Origin: Flavobacteriales bacterium UBA1820
GTDB taxonomy: Bacteria > Bacteroidota > Bacteroidia > Flavobacteriales > UBA1820
Reading direction: 5' to 3'
DNA length: 19,276 nt
Assembly (NCBI GenBank): GCA_002314265.1
Contig: DCEW01000068.1
Location: 36,096 to 55,371 of the forward strand
This document shows, in pieces, positions 1-7,893 of the stretch (positions are counted from its first letter, which is position 1; every line of letters begins with the position of its first letter). The notes under the pieces were generated by a model that saw only the letters and a list, made by a program, of their open reading frames with translations, was not told the origin of the DNA and made no database searches. The position numbers were made by a program, and so were the translations under genes.

Positions 1-752
1 TGTTCGACATCAACATCGAGTGCGACCGGCGTGGCGGATACCTCTACTACATCGAACATGCCGAGGACATGGAGCGGGGCGGCGTGCGGACATGGCTGCT
101 GAACACCTTTGCCGTGAACCACCTCATCAACGAGAGCCACCACCTCAAGCGACGCATTCTCTTCGAAGAGATTCCATCCGGACAGCGCTTCCTGACGCAG
201 ATCATCGAGGCGATGCGTGACAGTCTGACCATGGATATGAATTACCAAAGTTTCTGGAACGAGAAGCCGACCCAATTCGAGGTAGAACCATTCTGTGTCA
301 AGGTCTTTCGACGACGTTGGTATGTCGTGGCCCGGAGCGTGACCGACGGACGGCTGCGCATCTACTCGCTCGACCGGATCGTCAGCCTGCAAACGACCGA
401 CCACCCCTTTACCCTGCCTGACGATTTCGACCCCGAGGCCTATTTCGCCGATTCGTTCGGAGTGACCGTCGACGAGGATTACTCCGTCGGGCGGGTGCGT
501 GTCCGGGTGCAGGGCATCCAACGGCAATATATCCGCACGTTGCCACTGCACGCCTCGCAAAAGGAGGTCGAAACGGCTGAAGATGCTTCCGTCTTTGAGT
601 TTTACCTGCGTCCGACGCTCGATTTTCAGCAGGAACTGCTGACGCATGCCGTCAATGCGGAAGAGGACATCGAAGTGTTGGAACCCCAATGGTTGCGTGA
701 GCACATGCAGGCAATAGGACAGGTTTTATATCAAAACCACCAGAACAAATAA
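1..752 (+). CDS. WYL domain-containing transcriptional regulator (5' partial)
   Basis: The reading frame is open from base 3, so the gene begins before the window; the ATG at 69 is internal, because in-frame coding (FDINIECDRRGGYLYYIE...) precedes it. About 249 residues are visible. The central part has a WYL-type core: the VEPFCVKVFRRRWYVVARS stretch carries the W-Y-V signature and is followed by RIYSLDRI. A C-terminal WCX-like beta-rich segment follows, ending in a helix (EPQWLREHMQAIGQVLYQ). WYL proteins usually have an N-terminal winged helix and bind nucleic acid or nucleotide ligands; the winged helix would lie outside the window. Only 4 bases separate its stop from the next ATG, so it is probably the first visible gene of an operon with the WG-repeat and DUF262 genes. 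WYL regulators often control defence loci (BrxR and CapW are examples), so a regulatory role here is inferred from family and position. Confidence 0.85.
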   Translation, partial: FDINIECDRRGGYLYYIEHAEDMERGGVRTWLLNTFAVNHLINESHHLKRRILFEEIPSGQRFLTQIIEAMRDSLTMDMNYQSFWNEKPTQFEVEPFCVKVFRRRWYVVARSVTDGRLRIYSLDRIVSLQTTDHPFTLPDDFDPEAYFADSFGVTVDEDYSVGRVRVRVQGIQRQYIRTLPLHASQKEVETAEDASVFEFYLRPTLDFQQELLTHAVNAEEDIEVLEPQWLREHMQAIGQVLYQNHQNK

Positions 753-756
753 CATC

Positions 757-1959
757 ATGGCTATCGATTCTCGACAAATAACCGACCTTTATGGAATCCG
801 CAAGGGTTATGCTGTATTCGCTACTGGAAAAGGGAAAAATAAACGCTACGGAATCATTGATCGCGATGGGAAGATTGTTGCTGAGCCGGAGTTTTTGGAA
901 TCTATATTGAGGTTCAGCAATGAGCGATATATTCAATGCTGCACAACCGCATCGTATAATCCTCGATATCGGCTGTTCGATACCGAAAACGGAACATGGG
1001 TCGCCATCGACCCGAATCGAAGGCCATGGCCCATACCAGAACATGATGGGCTTTTCTACACCCATACCCAACAAAATCGCTGCGGGATTCAAGATCAAAC
1101 AGGTCGTCAGATTATCCCCGAGAAATACGGACGTATTGGCCACATAGGCGATAATTTCATCGTCGAAAATCCGCATACCGGATATTGTGCGATCTTCACT
1201 CCCGATGGAGAACAGGCTGTCCCGTTTTCGCTCCGTTTTCAGTATGTATGGCATAATAGCGGCCGTACTCTTGCCAAACAGGACGACAAATGGTATTACA
1301 TAGACGGCCGCGGGGAACGGATTTCCGAGATCGTTTTGCCCGACGGTACGGAATGGGCAGAACTCTACGGCGATCGCATCGTTTACGGATGCGGCGATAA
1401 ATACGCATCGCCGTGCGGCATGCTCGATGCCGCAGACTGCAAGGAGATACTCCCGCCAATATATAGCTATATTCGCCAGTTCAACGAGAAATACTTCCAA
1501 TATGACTTGGGCAAGGCGAGCGAGCGTCCGTGTCCCGGCCTTGTCGATCGCAACGGTCGTCAGGTTACACCGATGTTGGAATGCGGTGTTGAGCCCGTCG
1601 AAACCGATGATGACCTGATCATTGTCCGTGCTTCGAGCCGCACGGACCCGGAATACAGCGACTGCGGCCTGATACATATCGGGATCGACAGAAGTCTTAC
1701 GGAAATTATCCCGCTTCGATATACCATTCCGATTATGGACAATCAAGGTCCGGAATGGATTGTTGCAGCCGTACGGGAGTTTGTTCATGGTCGGACAAAG
1801 CCCATTTTCCGTCATGGAATCTTCTCGTTCGATGGACAACTGCTCGTACCATTCGAATACGAAGACATTCGTTCGGGTGATGATACCGAACGCATTGCCG
1901 CCTGCAAGGGCGGCAAATGGTTCTTCATCAACCTGAAAAACGAACGGACTTTGTTTTAA
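757..1959 (+). CDS. WG repeat-containing protein
   Basis: This 400-residue protein is built from divergent WG (KWG) repeats. Recognisable units include YGIIDRDGKIVAEPEF (about 31-46), CGIQDQTGRQIIPEKY (109-124), KWYYIDGRGERIS (178-190), GLVDRNGRQVTP (261-272) and HGIFSFDGQLLVPFEYED (353-370), giving some seven or eight units over the whole length. No signal peptide or membrane segment is seen, so it is probably cytoplasmic. WG repeats are predicted beta structures thought to mediate protein contacts; no catalytic residues are evident. The ATG at 757 follows the WYL gene stop by 4 bases, and the downstream DUF262 gene begins within 33 bases of its stop, which fits co-transcription. A role as sensor or scaffold for the DUF262 pair is inference only. 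Confidence 0.85.
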   Translation: MAIDSRQITDLYGIRKGYAVFATGKGKNKRYGIIDRDGKIVAEPEFLESILRFSNERYIQCCTTASYNPRYRLFDTENGTWVAIDPNRRPWPIPEHDGLFYTHTQQNRCGIQDQTGRQIIPEKYGRIGHIGDNFIVENPHTGYCAIFTPDGEQAVPFSLRFQYVWHNSGRTLAKQDDKWYYIDGRGERISEIVLPDGTEWAELYGDRIVYGCGDKYASPCGMLDAADCKEILPPIYSYIRQFNEKYFQYDLGKASERPCPGLVDRNGRQVTPMLECGVEPVETDDDLIIVRASSRTDPEYSDCGLIHIGIDRSLTEIIPLRYTIPIMDNQGPEWIVAAVREFVHGRTKPIFRHGIFSFDGQLLVPFEYEDIRSGDDTERIAACKGGKWFFINLKNERTLF

Positions 1960-1992
1960 ATTTTGTCAAATCGGATTATTAAAACTACAAGC

Positions 1993-4041
1993 ATGAATAC
2001 ATTGGAGCTGAAATCCGTAGCCGAATTGCAAAATCTGGCATTTTACATTCCCGATTACCAGCGTGGATACCGTTGGACACGACGGCAAGTAGAAGATCTG
2101 CTGAATGACATTTACGAGTTCAGCCAAAAGGATAATGCCGGCATCTACTGCCTGCAACCTTTGGTGGTTGTCAAAAAATCGTCAGACGAGCAACTGTTGG
2201 ACAGGGTACACGCCGCCAAAGACCTGGATGAAGTAAAACGTATTTTGAACGGGGAATGGGAAGTGGTGGACGGACAGCAACGGCTGACAACCATACGCCT
2301 GATTTTGGAGGCATTGGAACATCATCGCTTTTATGATATTACCTATCAGACAAGAAAAGATAGTGCTAAGTTTCTGAATGAAATCACGGCGGCAGAAGCA
2401 AAAACAAATGCAGAAACCAATATTGATTTCCATCATATTTACCAGGCTGTCAGAGTTATTTGTGAATGGCTATTAAAAACTATTACAGGACTGGAATCCG
2501 TATCCGCAAAAAACGTTGGAGCCAACATCAACTCCTGCCAAACGGTCGATGTAATCCGCAAATGGTTGGAAGAGCCTAAAAAGCTGGAAGAGTTGAAAAA
2601 AGAAACAGTCGAACACTTCCAGAAAGTTTTGCTCAACCGAGTGAAGTTTATTTGGTATGAGACCGAAGAGGATCCCAAAGAGGTATTCGCCCGATTGAAC
2701 ATCGGAAAAATCTCATTGACCAATGCCGAACTGATCAAGGCCCTGTTGTTGAACAAATCCAATTTTGGCAGCTGCGACGATGATAAAATCAGACTTTGGC
2801 AGCAGGAAACAGCCATGGAGTGGGACGTCATCGAATATGCGCTCCAATCCAATGAATTCTGGCTCTTTCTCAATGCCCCCGGCGATGAACGCCCCACGCG
2901 TATCGATTATGTTTTCGATATGATCTGCCGTTGCGACATGTTGGGATGCAAGGATGAGAAAGACACATCCGATGAATTCAGAACATTCCGCTATTTCTAC
3001 CACTACCTTGACGTACAGAAACGGAATGGAACTTCGTTGGCACAAGCCGTCCGCACTATTTGGGAAAAAGTACGGGAAATATTCCAGACCTTGCAAGAGT
3101 GGTTCGACGACATGGAACTGTATCACTATGTCGGTTATCTGATATGTATGGGCAGGAATATTGACGAAATCTACGAACATTGGATTACTACAAAGCCTGA
3201 TTTCAAAGAATATCTGATGTCGGTAATTAAGGACATAATCCCATGCAAGAAAATCAAGGATATAGAAAATAGGGTTTACGAAGTTGATGCGGAAGACTCT
3301 CAAACTAAGGGAGGAAGCAAGAAAAACTGTCGCCCCATCCTGTTGTTGCACAACCTTCAGACGGTCATCAATCAGAACAGGATATTGAGCGCCAATGCAA
3401 AGTACAAAAACGGAGTATTCTACAAGTTCCCATTCCATTTATACAAATTAGAAGGGTGGGATGTGGAGCACATCGATTCGAATACCGAGAATGGCTTGGA
3501 CAATATTCCATCGCAGCGTGAATGGTTGCTCAACGCCTATTTTGGTCTTCAAGACAAGACCCTTCGAGACCAAATTCAAAAATTTTTCAAGCAATACGTA
3601 GGTAACGCTTCCGAACAAAGTGAGGATTCAGCCAAACAGACGGCACGCGACGAGGCATTTACTGAACTGAAACATCAAATAGAAGATGTCGGTGGTAATG
3701 ACCGATTGAGCCAGAATGAAAAGAACAAAATATGGAATTTCACCCTGCTGGATTCATCAACCAATCGGAGTTACGGCAACGCCATTTTCCCGGCCAAACG
3801 CAGGGTCATTATCGGCAAGGACCAAGGGAAAAAGTTCAATTCATCGACAATCGACGAGAATGGGCAAATTGTTCTCGGTTCAGCCGAAAATAGTCCCTCC
3901 GCGTTCATCCCACCCTGCACCAGATATGTATTCCTGAAATATTACAACACGGCCTCATTCGACCCCAATGTATGGACCCGGAACGATGCCGAGGCCTACA
4001 AAGACAACATAATAGAGGTCCTTAAAAATTTTCTGTCATGA
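1993..4041 (+). CDS. DUF262 and DUF1524 (HNH-type) domain protein, GmrSD-like
   Basis: The N-terminal half is a DUF262 (GmrSD N-terminal) domain: IPDYQRGYRW followed by DGQQRLTTI, the ParB/Srx-like nucleotide-binding signature, and FARLNIGK...LTNAELIKALLL around residues 230-255. The C-terminal half has the DUF1524/HNH-type pattern: WDVEHIDS near residues 490-497 and NFTLLDSSTNRSYGN near 582-596, followed by FPAKRR. In GmrSD-type type IV restriction enzymes DUF262 couples nucleotide hydrolysis to DNA recognition and DUF1524 cuts DNA; the same activity here is inferred. I chose ATG 1993 (682 residues) because MNTLELKSVAELQ matches the usual domain start. An in-frame TTG at 1963, four bases after the previous stop, would add ten residues and cannot be excluded. 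Its stop overlaps the next gene by four bases (ATGA). Confidence 0.9.
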   Translation: MNTLELKSVAELQNLAFYIPDYQRGYRWTRRQVEDLLNDIYEFSQKDNAGIYCLQPLVVVKKSSDEQLLDRVHAAKDLDEVKRILNGEWEVVDGQQRLTTIRLILEALEHHRFYDITYQTRKDSAKFLNEITAAEAKTNAETNIDFHHIYQAVRVICEWLLKTITGLESVSAKNVGANINSCQTVDVIRKWLEEPKKLEELKKETVEHFQKVLLNRVKFIWYETEEDPKEVFARLNIGKISLTNAELIKALLLNKSNFGSCDDDKIRLWQQETAMEWDVIEYALQSNEFWLFLNAPGDERPTRIDYVFDMICRCDMLGCKDEKDTSDEFRTFRYFYHYLDVQKRNGTSLAQAVRTIWEKVREIFQTLQEWFDDMELYHYVGYLICMGRNIDEIYEHWITTKPDFKEYLMSVIKDIIPCKKIKDIENRVYEVDAEDSQTKGGSKKNCRPILLLHNLQTVINQNRILSANAKYKNGVFYKFPFHLYKLEGWDVEHIDSNTENGLDNIPSQREWLLNAYFGLQDKTLRDQIQKFFKQYVGNASEQSEDSAKQTARDEAFTELKHQIEDVGGNDRLSQNEKNKIWNFTLLDSSTNRSYGNAIFPAKRRVIIGKDQGKKFNSSTIDENGQIVLGSAENSPSAFIPPCTRYVFLKYYNTASFDPNVWTRNDAEAYKDNIIEVLKNFLS

Positions 4042-6569
4042 GCAAGAATAACGATAAGGTTTCATTCTGGAAACTTCTGAACGAGAAAAAGATAATCATA
4101 CCCATTATCCAACGCGATTATGCCCAGGGACGGGAAGGCAAGGAGTTTTTGCGCGAACGTTTTCTCGGGCAGTTGTTCGACGCCCTGAAGGACAACGCCA
4201 ATCCTCTGGTGCTTGACTTCGTGTATGGCAGCGTGGAAAACAATACGCTCTATCCACTGGACGGCCAGCAACGTCTTACTACTCTATGGCTGCTTCACTG
4301 GTATCTGGCATTGTGCGCCGGAACGTTGTCTGAAGACAAGAAGGTGCTTGAACGATTCTCCTACGAGACGCGAATCTCTTCCAGAACATTCTGCCAGAAA
4401 CTTTGCAGCGTCACCCAGTCCTATCAGCCGCAGACGCACGGTATAGCCACCTTTGTACGCAACCAAACCTGGTTCTACTCGGCCTACGAGCAGGATCCGA
4501 CCATCCAGTCGATGCTGCGCATGCTGAATGGGACGGATATTTCGGACAGCAACAAGATGGATATTACCGACGGCATTGAAGAATACTGTATCAAAACAGG
4601 CCTTACAAAAGAAAAGGCTAAAGAGCTGCTGAAGCGATTAAAGGGTGAGGATGCCCCCATCAGTTTCTACCTGTTGAACATGGAAGACAAGAACATGCCG
4701 CTTACCGACGATCTCTACATCAAGATGAACGCCAGAGGCAAAGTGCTGACAGACTTCGAAAATTTCAAGGTAGACCTTTTGAAATACAAGTTACCAAGCG
4801 GGGAATACCTCATTCCGGAGAATAATATGAGCAATGAAAGTTTCAGCCTGCTTCTGGATACCCGATGGACGGACCTGTTTTGGCTCTATCATTCGACGGA
4901 CTGCCATATTGACGAGATATACATGAGTTTTCTCAACCGCTTCTTTCTTAACTGGTACATCGCTAATACGGACGGGAGTGCGGATAAGGTAATATCCAGC
5001 GACCTCTACAAAGTACTGTCGGCGGCCGAAACCAGGAAAGGCTCCCACTACCGCTACCTAAGTATCTCCATCTACGAACCGGCACTTACCGGCGAGTGTA
5101 TAGAAGCTCTCAGCAAGTGCCTCAATCGCATGTGCGATCTTTATAATAATGCAAAAGGAGATAACAAACAGAAACTACAGACAATAAACCCACTTCTCAT
5201 GCCCTATTGGGAAGAAGTGGCCGAGAATGGGGAGAGCGACAAGGCAAACAAAATCTTCAGCTTCATTCCCCGATATGTAACAGATGACAATACGAATACC
5301 CCTGTTCCAATCACTCTGAAGCAACAAGTCGTTTTTCATGCCATTTGCGTTTATCTTACCAACTGCGAGAAGGTCGAAACGGAAAATTTGAAGGATTGGA
5401 TGCATTTTGTCTGGAATATGGTAGAAAACAGTTATCTGGACAGCAAACAGAGTGTCGGTGCCATTCGTTTTTTCGACAAGGGACTCAACAAGCTACCGAA
5501 GATAGAGAACTACATAGTACCAGATATAGCCTGCAAAGATATTATTGCTTATCTGGCCGCGCTAAACGAGGGACAGATAAATGATGACGTATTCGGGCGC
5601 AGACAACTGCTCGAAGAAATCGCAAAAGCCAAACAAATTAAACAAGATCCCGCCTGGAAAGATACAATTCATGAAGCCGAAAAGACAGCCTTCTTCAAAG
5701 GGGCCATTACTTTTCTGTTCAACAACGAAAAGGGCGAAACGGATTGGAACAATTTCGATACGAAATGGAGAACTGCCAAAAAACTGTTCGACAAAGACGG
5801 AGTTAAGGCCGACAAAATCGTGGATGCCATGCAGACTCTATACAGCTATTGCGATGATTGGGACTCACAATTCTGGTGGAATGCCACCATATTCAACGGT
5901 AAAGCAAATACCTGGAAAGATCAGATTCTGACAAAGGTGGTTGGAGACAACAAATATGTATATGCAGAGCCGGTTCACCATCTGTTGATGGGAGAAGGTC
6001 CTTCGACAGAGCGGAAGTCAGACAGACGGCTGCGGCTATTGTCCAGCAGATCCTTGATCGAACATCTTGTAAAGGAAAACCCCAAAGGTCAGGACATGTA
6101 CATACGATACCCTCATGATTCTTTATACTACTGTGGAAGGAAATACGGAGTCATATTGAGTTATCCAGAACGCGACAAATGTCTGAATGAACTGCTGAAT
6201 ATTGGGAAAATAGATCTGACAGAACCGAACGAGAGGATAATTATACCAAAGGACGAATATGGAGACGAAGATGTCGTATTCTGGGGCGATTTGAATATCA
6301 ACTTTGTCTATTATCCGGAGAACGGAGAACCTTTGCATCTGCAATGGTACCAAGGCGGCAGCTCGGCAGAGTATGAGATTTATCTGATGAATGAGGATTG
6401 GACGTACAAAATACGCCCTACTCCTCTTGAGAATGGGCAAGGCGATCGAAAGCGATTTTACTGTTTCAACCTCAACATTGACGAATCCTCCGGTGAATCG
6501 TTGGTAAAACAATTTTGCATACAAGCAGAAACGGAATTTGCGGAATTTATAAAGAATCCGGCTGAATAA
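4038..6569 (+). CDS. DUF262 domain-containing protein, second subunit without visible HNH
   Basis: This 843-residue protein begins with a DUF262 domain: IPIIQRDYAQGR at 21-32, DGQQRLTTLW at 75-84 and the third motif IKMNARGKVLTDFENFK at 228-244. The remaining 600 residues are mixed helical regions and a beta-rich tail that I do not recognise; no VEHI-type HNH motif is seen, unlike the upstream DUF262 protein. It is therefore a different architecture, not a duplicate. Translation is probably coupled to the upstream gene through the ATGA overlap at 4038-4041. The coding frame ends inside a strong hairpin, so this is likely the last gene of the operon. It may be the recognition or NTPase partner of the HNH-bearing protein, but that is inference from adjacency. 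Confidence 0.88.
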   Translation: MSKNNDKVSFWKLLNEKKIIIPIIQRDYAQGREGKEFLRERFLGQLFDALKDNANPLVLDFVYGSVENNTLYPLDGQQRLTTLWLLHWYLALCAGTLSEDKKVLERFSYETRISSRTFCQKLCSVTQSYQPQTHGIATFVRNQTWFYSAYEQDPTIQSMLRMLNGTDISDSNKMDITDGIEEYCIKTGLTKEKAKELLKRLKGEDAPISFYLLNMEDKNMPLTDDLYIKMNARGKVLTDFENFKVDLLKYKLPSGEYLIPENNMSNESFSLLLDTRWTDLFWLYHSTDCHIDEIYMSFLNRFFLNWYIANTDGSADKVISSDLYKVLSAAETRKGSHYRYLSISIYEPALTGECIEALSKCLNRMCDLYNNAKGDNKQKLQTINPLLMPYWEEVAENGESDKANKIFSFIPRYVTDDNTNTPVPITLKQQVVFHAICVYLTNCEKVETENLKDWMHFVWNMVENSYLDSKQSVGAIRFFDKGLNKLPKIENYIVPDIACKDIIAYLAALNEGQINDDVFGRRQLLEEIAKAKQIKQDPAWKDTIHEAEKTAFFKGAITFLFNNEKGETDWNNFDTKWRTAKKLFDKDGVKADKIVDAMQTLYSYCDDWDSQFWWNATIFNGKANTWKDQILTKVVGDNKYVYAEPVHHLLMGEGPSTERKSDRRLRLLSSRSLIEHLVKENPKGQDMYIRYPHDSLYYCGRKYGVILSYPERDKCLNELLNIGKIDLTEPNERIIIPKDEYGDEDVVFWGDLNINFVYYPENGEPLHLQWYQGGSSAEYEIYLMNEDWTYKIRPTPLENGQGDRKRFYCFNLNIDESSGESLVKQFCIQAETEFAEFIKNPAE

Positions 6570-6580
6570 GCCGGATTCTT
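6552..6580 (+). terminator. Hairpin overlapping the stop of the second DUF262 gene
   Basis: An 11-bp perfect inverted repeat (AAGAATCCGGC / GCCGGATTCTT) flanks a 7-base loop, TGAATAA, that contains the TAA stop codon. It is followed by CTTTGATT, a weak T tract. It lies between this operon and the convergent zinc-knuckle gene ending at 6598, so it may terminate both strands. The hairpin is seen directly; the termination role is inferred. Confidence 0.6.
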
Positions 6581-6597
6581 CTTTGATTACAACACGG

Positions 6598-6849
6598 TTA
6601 CAAAGCCGGAGCATGCTTGCCCTTTAAAGAGCCATTAGGGTGTCGTGGACAATTGGCTGCAGTCATCGAAGAAATACTATTGAACGATTGTCCACAGTAT
6701 TTACAGGTATATTTGCTCTTTTCACTTCCTTCATAGAGTTTATGCCTGCCTTTTAATGGGCCGTTAGGATGTCGCGAACAGTTGGTTGCGGTCAGGGACG
6801 ATACTGAGGAAAAATTTTGTCCACAGTATTCACAATAGAAGTTTGCCAT
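6598..6849 (-). CDS. Small two-zinc-knuckle protein (tandem repeat)
   Basis: The 83-residue product contains two copies of one unit with the pattern C-x2-C-x14-C-x2-H: C6, C9, C24, H27 and C49, C52, C67, H70. Each starts YCEYCGQ or TCKYCGQ and ends with an RHPNG(P/S)LKG(R/K)H segment. Copies are 43 residues (129 bp) apart, so the gene arose by internal duplication. The ligand pattern predicts one zinc per unit and a nucleic-acid or protein binding role; no enzyme domain is present. I chose the ATG at 6849 because MANFYCEYCG starts just before the first knuckle; an in-frame ATG at 6903 would add 18 hydrophobic or basic residues that do not fit. Upstream, at 6896-6891 on this strand, is TTGACA with an AT-rich tract 17 bases downstream, a weak promoter candidate. 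The specific family is not recognised. Confidence 0.75.
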   Translation of the reverse strand: MANFYCEYCGQNFSSVSSLTATNCSRHPNGPLKGRHKLYEGSEKSKYTCKYCGQSFNSISSMTAANCPRHPNGSLKGKHAPAL

Positions 6850-6934
6850 GGGTCTAAGAATGAAAAGGATTAAATAATATAACGTTTTTCTGTCAAATGG
6901 CATTTATTATTATCCTGACATTTTCATAATCTCG

Positions 6935-7432
6935 CTATTTTACAGGATTATTTTTTGCAATCTCGGCACAAGCCAATGCATCGACCAGGGCGTGATGGTG
7001 ATTCTTCAGATCGAACCCGATGTGTCCGGCTACTGTATCCAGTCGGTGATCGGGTAGTTCCGGAAATACTTTGCGGGATTGTCGGCACGTACAGAAAAAC
7101 TCATAGTCGGGATACGACATTCCGTAATATTCAAAAACACTCCGCAGGCAACCCTCGTCGAACGAACTGTTGTGTGCCACCAAGGGCAAATTCGTAAGGA
7201 CCGGGGCTATTTTCTGCCATACCACAGGAAAGGGATCAGCGTGAGCCGTATCATGATAAGTCAAACCATGAATTTCCGTGGCCCAATCGCAATAATAATT
7301 CGGAGCCGGGCGTATCAACTCATAAAACGTATCCGATACCTTCTGATTTTTTACTATCACAATCCCAACACTGCACACGCTTTCGCGGTGGCTGTTGGCC
7401 GTTTCAAAATCTATTGCCGCAAAATCATTCAT
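6935..7432 (-). CDS. DEDDh-type 3'-5' exonuclease (DnaQ/RNase T superfamily)
   Basis: This 165-residue protein is one complete exonuclease domain. The DEDDh residues are visible: D8 and E10 in IDFET, D92 in AHNSSFD, and H146 and D151 in HHHALVDA; LDTV at 131-134 is also family-typical. Such domains remove nucleotides from 3' ends of DNA or RNA with two metal ions. It has no polymerase or other fused domain, as in stand-alone DnaQ epsilon-like or RNase T-like proteins. Its start lies 9 bases downstream of the stop of the FtsZ-C-like gene, so the two are likely co-transcribed. In this block it may process nucleic acid for the nearby DprA/SLOG proteins, which is inference. Confidence 0.9.
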   Translation of the reverse strand: MNDFAAIDFETANSHRESVCSVGIVIVKNQKVSDTFYELIRPAPNYYCDWATEIHGLTYHDTAHADPFPVVWQKIAPVLTNLPLVAHNSSFDEGCLRSVFEYYGMSYPDYEFFCTCRQSRKVFPELPDHRLDTVAGHIGFDLKNHHHALVDALACAEIAKNNPVK

Positions 7433-7441
7433 GTTATTCCG

Positions 7442-7777
7442 TTATGATGGTTCTACCTCAAAAAGCATGTCTGTCGTAATTCGATCGGTTGTATCATCCG
7501 ACTCGAAACCCCATATCAGATCTTCCGGGCAAAGATCGCGTATGGTACTTAATATTTGTTGGATTTCATCCAGTGTAAATCCCGGAGCCGTGGTTATATG
7601 CACTGCCATACGCCCGCAAGATCTGATTTCATGTTCGGCAAAATGTGTCCGGATTTCAGCACAGAGGGCAGTTGCCGTATCGGCAGACAATCTGCACACG
7701 GAAAACAATTTTGTGGAGCTTTTGCCCATCATTGTGAAAATATCCTCCAGATCTAAGGATATAACTGTCTGCTTCAT
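7442..7777 (-). CDS. Orphan FtsZ C-terminal-like domain protein
   Basis: The 111-residue product has no complete assigned family that I can name with certainty. Residues about 35-106 follow the layout of the FtsZ/tubulin C-terminal domain: GRMAVHITTAPGFTLDEIQQ resembles the FtsZ strand plus T-L-x-E-V helix, and LIWGFESDD followed by ITTDMLFEVE resembles the IIFG-x-x-x-D strand-turn-strand that ends FtsZ. The GTP-binding N-terminal domain (GGGTGTG signature) is absent, so it cannot be a GTPase on its own. It is the first gene of a pair with the DEDDh exonuclease (9-base gap). A promoter-like TTTGGCA-N11-TAGATTTG lies immediately upstream. The relationship to FtsZ is my pattern reading and needs a profile or structure comparison. 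Confidence 0.7.
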   Translation of the reverse strand: MKQTVISLDLEDIFTMMGKSSTKLFSVCRLSADTATALCAEIRTHFAEHEIRSCGRMAVHITTAPGFTLDEIQQILSTIRDLCPEDLIWGFESDDTTDRITTDMLFEVEPS

Positions 7778-7790
7778 TTCTTTTTTCCTG

Positions 7791-7816
7791 CAAATCTATC
7801 GACCGGATATGCCAAA
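7791..7816 (-). promoter_or_regulatory. Candidate promoter of the FtsZ-C-like/exonuclease pair
   Basis: On the minus strand TTTGGCA (7816-7810) is followed after 11 bases by TAGATTTG (7798-7791), a perfect match to the Bacteroidetes -7 element TAnnTTTG. The ATG at 7777 lies 13 bases further on. The same arrangement with the same spacing occurs upstream of the DprA-like gene. The TTTG-to-TAnnTTTG gap of 14 is shorter than the usual 17-23, so an activator or alternative sigma factor is possible. Confidence 0.45.
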
Positions 7817-7893
7817 CGACAGCTCTGCAGATAAAAATAAATTCTTAATCATTCGGTTTTGTCCTTTCGATACCTGTGTCGCAATTTGGCATA
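7808..7893. repeat. Inverted pair of the TTTGGCATA motif
   Basis: TATGCCAAA at 7808-7816 and TTTGGCATA at 7885-7893 are exact inverted copies separated by 68 bases. The left copy is part of the promoter-like element of the FtsZ-C-like gene. The right copy is not followed by a TAnnTTTG box at the 11-base spacing. The core recurs twice more upstream of the DprA-like gene, which makes a protein-binding site plausible. Confidence 0.45.

Noticed and set aside
69..752. ATG at 69 as the start of the WYL gene
   Set aside because: In-frame coding extends upstream to the window edge, and a 227-residue protein would lack the expected N-terminal part of a WYL regulator.
652..1839. Minus-strand open frame of 395 codons
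   Set aside because: It is antisense to the WG-repeat gene, which has recognisable repeats and fits the operon spacing; the antisense product has no recognisable motif.
2713..3438. Minus-strand open frame of 241 codons
   Set aside because: It is antisense to the DUF262/DUF1524 gene and has no motif or plausible start context.
6598..6849. The 129-base repeated unit as a CRISPR or DNA-level repeat array
   Set aside because: There are only two units, they are in frame, and the conservation is at protein level with Cys/His ligands, so it is a duplicated protein domain.
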